NCBI GenBank assembly: GCA_024509875.1
Contig: JAMPIV010012225.1
Location: 496,001-560,000 of the forward strand
Direction of reading: 5' to 3'
DNA: 64,000 nt
Source: Oreohelix idahoensis
Taxonomy: Eukaryota; Mollusca; Gastropoda; Stylommatophora; Oreohelicidae
In this document: in pieces, positions 45,696 to 54,525 of the stretch
Position numbering within the stretch: the stretch's first letter is position 1
Layout: each line of letters begins with the position of its first letter
Translations under genes and position numbers: made by a program
The notes under the pieces: generated by a model
What the model was told of the DNA's origin: nothing
The model's input: only the letters and a program-made list of their open reading frames with translations
The model's database searches: none

Positions 45696-47779
45696 TTCAT
45701 CCGCTTATTATTTGGGGGTACTTTTCATAACTGTCGTCCCCTTCGGCAGTATCACTTCATTTCTTCATTTTTCTCCTTCTTCCCCTTTTTATTTGGTATA
45801 TTTCATGCACCTTCGTCATTTTGCTATGACCACTCCCAGACTTTTTTATGTTCCACCGGGTGAATAGTAATAATACCAGACTAATTACATAAGTCAGTGG
45901 GTAATACTTTACCGCTTGAGTCGCCTAGCCACCTTTGATAGAGGCGATCTCTATTGACACAATATGGGTGAGCATGATCGATGCAAAGAAAAGCACATTG
46001 TCTATCTGAGAGATCCGTCTGGGGATGGACAAAAACACGGGTGATAATGAGATAATATCTTCCGCCGGCCTATCCCTGTGTAATTATTACAGGAAATCTG
46101 TCTAGGAATAACATATTGGGCGGAAAGCAGCTGGGCAGGAATAAGTTCACAGATTTGTTGGTGAGTTCGCATACAGATGCAAGCGGAAGTATTACTGCAT
46201 TATTAGAAAGAGGTCATGCAATGGAATTTTAAAATGTAATATTTTAAAACACACGCAGGGAATATTATGAATTAAACACCCCTACTCATTTAGTGCAAAC
46301 GATAATGGATTGGTGTAAAGTGAGAGCTGGAATATAGAATGGTTCTCATTGGCAAATTCGTCGGTAGTACAATCTGGGATTTTAAAATGAGAATTGGAAA
46401 TATAATCTAGCAAAATCGGAGTCACAGATTAGACTGCATTGCCACGTCAAAAAGCAATTCACCAGAGCCAGGAAGAGAAGGATCGGACAAAGGATTCCAA
46501 AATTATAAGTGACAGATCAGAATATCTGAGCAACTTTAAAACTTAAAAAGGTAAACCCGCATTTATAAATACAAAGACTGGACACTTAAAAAAAAAAGAT
46601 CGAAGTATTTGGGCAACTTAACACTTACAAGTAAACCCGCATTTATAAATACAAAGACTGCAGTCCCAAGGAATCATATCACCCGTCAGAAGAAGAATTT
46701 CCCAGACCAAGTGATTTGATAGCATCTAACCTGATTGCTAGTGTCCATTCTAAACTGTGCCATGAGATCGTGTTCCCAAAAGTTACTGTGGGGTAAGTGT
46801 AAACATTTATTTTACAATTGTGACTTTGACATGTTTTTCTTGTTAAATGATTATATATGAGGCTGGCAACCTTAACCTATGAAATAGTATATTCATAAAC
46901 CACTACAGCAAGCGCTGGTGATCGCTTCTTGCTAGTCGTACAGAAAACCGACAGCAGAGGTGACCCCAAACTCCGACTGGTGCAGTGGTGAGTGATGATT
47001 ACATCACATGTGACTCAAGTGTATCATATCATTTTGTGAGATATATGTACCTTGCTAATTTTAATTCAGGCAAATCATTGATGTCTCGCTGTCCAAGCAA
47101 ATATGTTCCCAGTTTAATACCCAGAAGAATATTGGTGATTTCTAATCATCCTCCCTGAGTTATTCTGTGTATACTCAAAAACGAATTTAATTATTTAGAG
47201 AGACTAACATTGGTGGATGGACAGCGAGACAATGCGCCTGTTAATTTGCATCCCACCAATGTACGTAGCAGATAAATTTGTTCTTTTTTTGTGTCTAAAG
47301 TTCGTGGAACGAAGCTATCAGATTGTTCGAGGAACGTAACTATCAGACTGTGAAGTGTCATCATCACAAAAGAATTGACGAAACCAAGGCTGCAGGACTC
47401 ACTTATACCAGTTAAGTGCTTGTAAAAGGCCCCAGCAAATGGACATTAAATTTTAATACAATAAGCTCAAAAGTAAAAAATCGATATTTTGTACCTGAAA
47501 CTCGATTTTCACTGCCGTGGATGCCCTTAACTCTGAAAGTCACCATCACGTCATCGTTATTTTAACCTGTCAAACTAATCGATTATTAAATTTGTTACAT
47601 GTTATTTTAAAACATAACAATAATTGTTTATTCAGTTATTATAAGTATGAAAGCAAACGTATGACCAAGACTCTTTAATATATCTACATTTAGACAGATA
47701 TTTATATTTACAGAGCTAATACTTATAAAAAGGAATTTCGCTGGATTTACACCAGCTGGGGGCTTGAACGGGCAAAACA
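45186..47779. other. Gene-free stretch with small duplications
   Basis: Contains a two-copy 31-bp repeat (TTTGGGATTAGCAAAACCG at about 45404 and 45437), a CT tract (45655-45695), the duplication at 46508-46660 and a GGCTGGCAACCTTAACC repeat core at 46861-46920. No gene was recognised. Confidence 0.55.
46508..46660. repeat. Two-copy tandem duplication, unit about 75 bp
   Basis: Both units end in the same 28 bases (starting GTAAACCCGCATTTATAAAT), with similar ATC(T/G)GAG..ACTT segments before. The first halves differ more than the second halves. Confidence 0.8.
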
Positions 47780-48235
47780 CCATTGCTTAATTCTTCACAA
47801 AAGGCGGCGGATCAGATATACAAGTTAACGATTGCCCTGCCAGTGCAGCATTGTTCTTGACCTGAATTATCTTGTGAAGACTACCTGGGGATCAGGGCCG
47901 TAGATAGGATTTAATAAGAGGAGGGGGGAGGGGGAGAGAGAGAGAGGGGGGGGGGTAAAAATGTCGGCGCAAAACATGTTTGGTACAGTATAATTTCCCC
48001 ACAAATGTTTTTCACCAAACCCGGAGGGGGGGGGGGTTGTTTTGAACCCCCTCCCCCTCCCCCCCGTATCTACGGTCCTCCTGGGGATAGAAGCGTCATT
48101 ACCCTTCTATTTACAACTCTGCCAAGAGTAATCTTGAGCGAAGGTGGACACCTTTGCCGACCCATTTCAGATACTCTTGCGTTTTGGCCACTGGTGGACA
48201 ACTACTGCAAAGCAGTGGAGGCAATCCGTGACAAA
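47780..48235 (+). repeat. Dispersed repeat family, copy 2, split by a miniature element
   Basis: 47850-47892 joined to 48081-48235 corresponds to 1090-1277. The CTTGTGAAGACTACCTGGGGATAG junction sequence parallels CTTGTGAGTACTGCCTCGAGGTAG of copy 1. The alignment weakens to the left. Confidence 0.75.
47893..48080. mobile_element. Miniature hAT-like element (188 bp)
   Basis: The ends CAGGGCCGTAGATA and TATCTACGGTCCTC are inverted repeats with two mismatches. CTGGGGAT flanks both sides (47885-47892 and 48081-48088), an exact 8-bp duplication. The interior is G-rich on the left and C-rich on the right, giving a strong potential fold-back. It is absent from the other copy of the host repeat (near 1131), an empty-site comparison that supports insertion. 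Confidence 0.88.
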
Positions 48236-48274
48236 CGGAAAAAAAATTAAATCCATTGAATTTTTAAAAATTGT

Positions 48275-48400
48275 TTAGGGGCCCGGACATTTTCTCGAAA
48301 AAACATTTCACCGTTGCTTTTTTTTCTCTGGGGCCCCTGTAAGCCTGGGGCCCGAGACCCGTGTCAAGTGTGCCTAATGAATAATCCGGCGCTGGGTGGC
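48275..48400 (-). mobile_element. hAT-like non-autonomous element, one end
   Basis: On the minus strand, CAGCGCCGGATTATTCATTA, then CACTTGACACGGGTCTCGGG and GGCCCC blocks, resemble the start of widespread non-autonomous hAT elements (CAGSGCCGGATTA, then GGGGCCCC). The opposite end was not found, and the left limit is uncertain. Confidence 0.5.
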
Positions 48401-48448
48401 TCCATGCTCCATAAGGAGAGACAATGATGAAATAATTAATGATTATTA

Positions 48449-48453
48449 TCATT
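48449..48453. repeat. Target-site duplication TCATT, left copy
   Basis: TCATT lies directly left of the terminal TGTGG of the minus-strand LTR. The same five bases lie directly right of the other end of the complex at 63964-63968. Confidence 0.85.
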
Positions 48454-49922
48454 TGTGGTAAAGTGGGATAATATAAATATTTATAGGGGACTTAGTGTAC
48501 TGACTGAGATCAGCTGTGAAGGTATCTATATCTAATAAGGGTAGTGTAATATAGATGACCTTACTTGCTACCACATATTTATACCTCAGTCAGAATTATT
48601 CTGGAATATAGTGATGACTACGTTGAATGTCTAGGGTATGTATATGATGAAGTGTAAGTCACAACAACAACAGACAGATAAACAAGTCAATTTATTCCAC
48701 CACACTTGACAACACTGTGACACTCACACACATGTAACATTCTATAAGACTATCTTGGATGCGTCACTGGTAAATTTTCAAATATCAATATGTATTAAGC
48801 ACTTTTCATTAATATATATGTGTCCTGATTCAAATACAAAGTGAACCAGGAATCACAATCAATTTTAATTACAAGTTATATGTACAGAATTTATCAATAT
48901 GAATCTTGTAGTGACATATTTTATTAATCTTATCCTATGTGTGTCAGTTGTGTAGTGGTAATATGAGGTAATACTGGTGTTGTTTTTTTCAAGCTATGTT
49001 GGTATTTGTCATCATGACTTCAAGTGTTTATTTCTGTTGGAACTAGTATTGGAGATGTTCTCAGTTCCGTTCATTAAAACAATTAATTTCCCCTCTTATT
49101 TTTATACAATGTTAGTTTAAGATGGGGTTACATAATGTTGAGCTCAGCTGGCCACATAGGCTTAACTTTCGTGATGGCGGCAGGAAAAGACTCCTCTGCT
49201 CGATTGCTCCCCTGTGTTCTGGAGACACCTCACTGTTTGCTATATGGACCAAGGAGTATGCTGTCCGCCTCTGGATTCAGCAAAGCTCTGACCAGGTACT
49301 GCTCAATAGCTTTAGGACCACAGTCCCTGAAACAAGAAGGTTGTACCTCCTACTTCAGAACTAATTTATACTCTATTTCTACACTGAGCACAATACATAA
49401 CAAACACTGAGTTCAGAGCGGTAGGCCAACTGCTATCTTCATCTGAAACAATTTTCACCAGTATATTCCTCCCTAATGGTTACTACGCCTCTGCAATTCC
49501 AGCATTATTTCTTTCTAGTCAATAATATAGGTGGCAGTGTACTGTTTGGCAATTCCATGTAGTTTTACTTTCCTCCGACACCTTCTGTTCAGGCTGGAGC
49601 ATTATATAGGCTTTACCTCATGTTCGCTACTGAACCACACATATATACAGACATAAATTATCAATTTACATTCAATTTTCATTAAAAGATGTCAAATATT
49701 TCAAGCTTACCACAATTCATGGAAATAACACAGAATTACGTTGACCGGCAATGAATATAGCACAATTTCGATCTGCCGATGTCCCAGGCTTTTATTTAGC
49801 AAAATATGCACTGGTGCTCAACGCACTGATTCTGTAGTAAGTTTATTTGCAAATGTGGTGTTGACCTGACGCCTCTAATTGACTATATTGGCAGGTCTAA
49901 CCAATCATGCCATGTTTACACA
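48454..49922 (-). mobile_element. 3' LTR of the outer element (3' portion only)
   Basis: Read on minus, this is the last 1469 bp of the 2.4-kb LTR, ending CCCACTTTACCACA at 48454. It shares with the LTR at 61560-63963 the variants ATTATTCTGGAATATAG and GGGATAATATA, which the two plus-strand LTRs lack. That pairs it with the outer element. It ends at 49922 in a CAG overlap with an oppositely oriented partial LTR. Confidence 0.88.
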
Positions 49923-50873
49923 GTGTTTGTTATGTATTGTGCTCAGTGTAGAAATAGAGTATAAATTAGTTCTGAAGTAGGAGGTACAACCTTCTTGTTT
50001 CAGGGACTGTGGTCCTAAAGCTATTGAGCAGTACCTGGTCAGAGCTTTGCTGAATCCAGAGGCGGACAGCATACTCCTTGGTCCATATAGCAAACAGTGA
50101 GGTGTCTCCAGAACACAGGGGAGCAATCGAGCAGAGGAGTCTTTTCCTGCCGCCATCACGAAAGTTAAGCCTATGTGGCCAGCTGAGCTCAACATTATGT
50201 ATCCCCATCCTAAACTGACATTGTATAAAATTAAGAGGGGAAATTAATTGTTTTAATGAACGGAACTGAGAACATCTCCAATACTAGTTCCAACAGAAAT
50301 AAACACTTGAAGTCATGATGACAAATACCAACATAGCTTGAAAAAACAACACCAGTATTACCTCATATTACCACTACACACTGACGCACATAGGATAAGA
50401 TTAATAAAATATGTCACTACAAGATTCATATTGATAAATTCTGTACATATAACTTGTAATTAAAATTGATTGTGATTCCTGGTTCACTTTGTATTTGAAT
50501 CAGGACACATATATATTAATGAAAAGTGCTTAATACATATTGATATTTGAAAATTTACCAGTGACTCATCCAAGATAGTCTTATAGAATGTTACATGTGT
50601 GTGAGTGTCACAGTGTTGTCAAGTGTGGTGGAATAAATTGACTTGTTTATCTGTCTGTTGTTGTTGTGACTTACACTTCATCATATACATATCCTAGACA
50701 TTCAACGTAGTCATCACTATATTCAAGAATAATTCTGACTGAGGTATAAATATGTGGTAGCAAGTAAGGTCATCTATAATACACTACCCTTATTAGATAT
50801 AGATACCTTCACAGCTGATCTCAGTCAGTACACTAAGTCCCCTATAAATATTTATATATCCCACTTTACCACA
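49923..50873 (+). mobile_element. 5' LTR of the inner element (5' truncated)
   Basis: This covers the last 951 bp of the LTR in plus orientation, ending CCCACTTTACCACA. Variants (ATTCAAGAATAATTCTGAC, TATATATCCC) are shared with the LTR at 54526-56939 and not with the outer pair. The missing 1.46 kb, together with the missing part of the outer element, fits a deletion joined at CAG. Confidence 0.88.
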
Positions 50874-50878
50874 TATAT

Positions 50879-50896
50879 TGGGGTCTCGCTCTCGGG
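50879..50896 (+). other. Primer-binding site, inner element
   Basis: TGGGGTCTCGCTCTCGGG lies five bases after the LTR end and starts with TGG, as expected for pairing with a tRNA 3' CCA. The same sequence follows the outer 5' LTR. The tRNA species was not determined. Confidence 0.7.
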
Positions 50897-51063
50897 ATTT
50901 TGAATCTTTCCCTATTAAAAATATTGGGGGTAATTCACTTCAGGTAATAATAGAAATAAAAAAAGTATCCTTGGGTGAAAATAAATAAGGTTGGGCTCTC
51001 AGTGCCTGTAGTGTCCTTAGATAAATATTGATAGATTGAATTTTTACATTTGCATGATAGACA

Positions 51064-52140
51064 ATGGGCGACTTGGCAAAATTTCGATCTGCTGCTGTAC
51101 AGACTGCGAAAGAGTTAGGAATGGACGGGCAAATTATGATTTCTTATGTCACTGCTGAATGTGACAAATATATTGAACGGGAAGAAAGAAGATTAGAAAA
51201 AGAGGCCGAAAGAAGGTTAGAGGCTGAGACTAAGAGGCTGCAATTTGAGGCTGAGGCTGAGGCTAAGAGGTTGCAGATTGAGGCTGAGGCTAAGAGGTTG
51301 CAGATTGAGGCTGACAAAGAGGCTAAAGCATTGGAAGCCGAGGAAAGAACACAGGCTGCAGAAAGAGAAGAGAAGAAATTAGCTGCAGAAAGAGAAGACA
51401 AGAGATTAGCTGCAGAAAGGGAAGCAGAAGATAAAAGATTACAAAGGGAACATGAGTTACGACTAAGGGAGTTTGAGTTTCAAGGCCATGCTCCTGAAAA
51501 TGGTGCCAGTCCCTTTACCTCTGATGCCACTGCTAGCCAGGGAGCCTCAACCTCAGCTATGAATTTTCATTTAGATCATTTTGTTGAGAAAGACGATGAT
51601 ATTGAGAGCTATCTAAATAGATATGAACTATTAGCTACCACATATGGGTTAGAGAGAGAAAGGTGGAGCTTAAAGTTATCTCAAGGTCTTCGTGGGGCAG
51701 CTTATGAAGTTTTTGCCAAAATGAGCAGAGGTGATCAGGAAAATTATGACATGCTAAAGCAGGCTCTTTTGTTAAGATATGAAAAGAACGCAGAATTTTA
51801 TAGGAAAAAATTTAGGAATGCTAAACTACTGTCAGGTGAAACCTACCACCAGTTCTCTGCACGAATAGAGACATACTTGGAGAAATGGACTTCTCTGGGG
51901 AAAACCCAAGATCTTAAGGAAATGGTCCTTATTGAACAATTAAGAGAGTCCATGGCTCCAGACCTGAGAAAGTTTCTCATGGAACAAGGTGCAGAGAGGC
52001 TGGGTGAGTTGCTAAATGTTGCTGAAAGGTATCAAGCAGCTCAGGCAGAAGTATCAGGTAATAAGAAGAAACAGGTGGATAATTTTAGGGCACCACAGGA
52101 CTTTAATAAATTTGATCCTAGAGATCAAAAACAAAGGTAA
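51064..52140 (+). CDS. Gag of inner LTR element with SCAN-like capsid
   Basis: 358 residues, start MGDLAKFRSAAVQTAKELGM about 170 bp after the primer site, where gag belongs. Residues 35-145 are a Glu/Lys/Arg/Ala-rich heptad-like coiled coil with repeated EAKRLQIEA and AAERE units. Residues 175-320 form a capsid-like region: LDHFVEKDDDIESYLNRYE, LSQGLRGAAYEVFAKMS, FRNAKLLSGETYHQFSARI, LIEQLRESMAPDLRKFLMEQ. The last part resembles the SCAN domain (LEQF...P.ELR.W), which is known to derive from Gmr1-like Ty3/gypsy capsids. The frame ends early at QKQR; compared with the outer copy, one extra A near 52131 shifts it before the zinc knuckle. It would assemble particles that package element RNA. 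The frame is open, but the protein lacks its nucleocapsid end. Confidence 0.85.
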   Translation: MGDLAKFRSAAVQTAKELGMDGQIMISYVTAECDKYIEREERRLEKEAERRLEAETKRLQFEAEAEAKRLQIEAEAKRLQIEADKEAKALEAEERTQAAEREEKKLAAEREDKRLAAEREAEDKRLQREHELRLREFEFQGHAPENGASPFTSDATASQGASTSAMNFHLDHFVEKDDDIESYLNRYELLATTYGLERERWSLKLSQGLRGAAYEVFAKMSRGDQENYDMLKQALLLRYEKNAEFYRKKFRNAKLLSGETYHQFSARIETYLEKWTSLGKTQDLKEMVLIEQLRESMAPDLRKFLMEQGAERLGELLNVAERYQAAQAEVSGNKKKQVDNFRAPQDFNKFDPRDQKQR

Positions 52141-52148
52141 GCACCAGT

Positions 52149-53129
52149 TTGATAGGCCACGGTATGACAATAAAAATAAAACCCCACAATTCGATGAAAG
52201 GAAATATGATGAAAGAAAATCTTTCAACCAAGGAAAAAAGGTGGTGTAAAAATTGTCAGATGGACAATCATGACACTGACCGTTGCAGAAGGAAACCTGT
52301 GTATATGGCCACCCTTCAGGTCAGGTCGACCTCAAGACAGGAGGAGGATATTATGTTGGATACCACTCCAGAAGAGATGAGGAAGGCACAGGCTGGGGAT
52401 AAGACCCTCAAGCCTTGTTTCAGGAAATTGTCAACTTGTCATACAACTCCAGGCAAGGGAGATTTTTACATGAAAAACAGGTTGATGTATAGGAAGACTG
52501 GAGCTAGATCCAAAGGTCAGGGACAGCTGGTACTTCCTAAAAGATATAGGACAGAATTAATAAGGAGCCTACATGTGAAACCAGATGGGGACCATGAGAA
52601 AATAGGTACCATCATTCAAAAGGTGGCTCACAATTATTATTGGCCCAAGGCAAGATGGGACATTGAGAATTTTGTAGAAAGGTGTAGCATAGCACATGAG
52701 GGAACACCCACAAGTGGGAACATTGATCAGGACCTGGACACGCCACGGGGCAAAATTAGGCCTGATAATAAAAAGAAATATAAATTTGATAAAGTGGACC
52801 AAATGAAATGGGAAGCCCCTTTTCACGGACAAGCTTCACTTAACTGTTTTACAATGGCCACTATGCGGAGAGTGCAAAAAGATGTCTTACCCCAGGATAA
52901 GCCGAAAATCCCTCAATCGGACTTAAACAAACTGGAGGAAGAGGATGTAGAGAGGAAATCTCTCATCAAGAATTTTAAGTGGGGAGAAAGCCCCAAAAGA
53001 AAAATTGGTAGCGGTCGTTTTGTGCATGATAATTCTGGGAAGAAAAATCATCACTATAGAGCTTCAAGTGGAAGAGACCATACCGGTGCATGGACAAATA
53101 GGTCCACAAAATTAAAGGTCCATATGTAA
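52149..53129 (+). pseudogene. Zinc knuckle plus integrase H2C2 region; protease and integrase core missing
   Basis: The 326-residue frame starts in the gag tail region. Around residues 33-46 is CKNCQMDNHDTDRC, a CCHC zinc knuckle (C-x2-C-x4-H-x4-C). No protease motif follows. Instead the linker TTPEEMRKAQAGDKTLKPC leads directly into the integrase zinc-binding region (YRTELIRSLH, IIQKVAHNYYWPKARWDIENFVERC). The normally following DDE core is absent: residues 195-326 show no D-D-E motifs, although the frame stays open. The outer copy has the same organisation (330 residues), so the deletions predate both insertions. Such a copy cannot process its polyprotein or integrate itself and would depend on another element. 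Confidence 0.78.
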
Positions 53130-53141
53130 CGCTGTTAAGAA

Positions 53142-53534
53142 CGTGGACTGATGAAAAAGCAGAGGAAAATATTACATCCTCATACCAATATGTGAATGAG
53201 CTGACCACTCGTTTAAAAAACTGGCTGGAAACTTGCCAATGAAAATTTGAAACAAGCCAGGAAGAAACATGCTGCCTATTATAACAGGAAGGCGAAAGAC
53301 AGAGATTTGGCTGTGGGAGAGAAGGTACTGCTTCTTCTACCCGGGAGTCAGAATAAGTTACAAATTGGATGGCAAGGTCCATATACAGTTCTAGAGAAGG
53401 TGTCTAGAACCAATTATAAGATAGATAAGAAGGGGAAAGAAAAAATCTATCATGTGAATCTCCTGAAGAAATATTTGGAAAGAGAACATCAGGAAGAGAC
53501 ACACTTGTTGACCTTGTCCATGCCATGGAGATGA
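53142..53534 (+). pseudogene. Integrase C-terminal (GPY-type) domain
   Basis: In two frames: TDEKAEENITSSYQYVNEL, a shift near 53215 in an A-run, then NLKQARKKHAAYYNRKAKDR, LAVGEKVLLLLPG, IGWQGPYTVLEKV (GPY motif) and IYHVNLLKKYLERE. This is the standard end of Ty3/gypsy integrases of the Gmr1-like kind and normally binds DNA or chromatin. Here it is followed, not preceded, by reverse transcriptase. Confidence 0.82.
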
Positions 53535-53637
53535 AAAAGGAACCACTTTCATCATTTGAATATCCATTACACCCCTGTGAGACAGCGGCACAGGTGAAAA
53601 TCAGTACACATTTAACGAAAACTCAGAAAGAGAGAGA

Positions 53638-54510
53638 GTGCAACAGGTTCTAGATAATCATGCAGAGGTGTTAACAGACCGACCTGGGCATACAAACTTA
53701 TTGGAATATGATATGAAACTGATAGACCCCACACCTGTCTGTATGAAACCATATTCGATTCCTTTTGCTAAGGAGAAAGCTTTGAAGGAAGAGATAGACT
53801 ATTTGTTGAAGGAAGGAATTATTTCACACAGTGAATCTTCGTATAGTTCCGGTGTTGTACTCTTAAGGAAGCCCTCTGGAGAACATAGACTCTGTATAGA
53901 TTACAGGAGACTGAATGCTATTACAGAAGGACAGGTGGATCCATTGCCGGATACAAATCAGCTGTTTGCCAGACTAAATAAAGCTAAATATTTCTCAAAA
54001 GTGGATCTGAGTAAAGGCTACTATCAGATTCCAGTAAAACCTGAGATCAGACAAAATTGTTGGATGTAAACAATTCGGAGGAACGTAATGAATCCCTGAG
54101 TTGCCTCTTTGATTGAGGATATTCCGAATGTTTCATACAGGCTAATAAGAAGATTATGGGATCCACTACGAAAACTCTGCTATCACCAGGTATATGTTAT
54201 ATCCTCATAACGTACATTTTGAGGAAAATCTAATGTTCTCTGGACATGTCATTGCGCAGACTCAGAGAAGAGAAATGGTGAATACGCGTTGTGAAGCAGC
54301 ATTAAGACAAGCAGTCACACTTGCGGCTGTTCAGTAACATAACCGAAATGTATCATTGGTTGTAGAAGTCTGAGGCAGATTTCATGAGTAGTGCCTCCTC
54401 TGAATGGACCCAACTACATAAAACCATGATAGGACAACAGCAGAGTAAAGTCAAGTTGACTTACATTTATCTATGTGTATATAGAATAAAGGACTGACAT
54501 AAGATGTCTG
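53638..54510 (+). pseudogene. Reverse transcriptase-RNase H remnants
   Basis: 53638-54061 encodes the RT start: LDNHAEVLTDRPGHTNLLEY, FAKEKALKEEIDYLLKEGII, CIDYRRLNAIT and FSKVDLSKGYYQIPV (first catalytic Asp). It breaks off after KPEIRQ and the Y-x-DD box is missing. Scraps follow: FSGHVIAQTQ (RT thumb, about 54236-54270) and SEADFMSSA (end of RNase H, about 54370-54396). So large deletions removed most of RT and RNase H. RT comes after integrase, the copia-like order known from Gmr1-type elements. Confidence 0.82.
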
Positions 54511-54514
54511 TTTT

Positions 54515-54525
54515 AAGAGGGGAGA
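54515..54525 (+). other. Polypurine tract of inner element
   Basis: AAGAGGGGAGA lies directly before the LTR start TGTCGTGA at 54526, where the plus-strand primer is expected. At the outer 5' LTR the same LTR start is preceded by unrelated genomic sequence, which fixes the LTR boundary here. Confidence 0.78.

Noticed and set aside
48454..50873. A simple inverted duplication (palindrome) of one LTR
   Set aside because: The two halves carry different diagnostic variants, each shared with a different distant LTR, so they derive from two elements.
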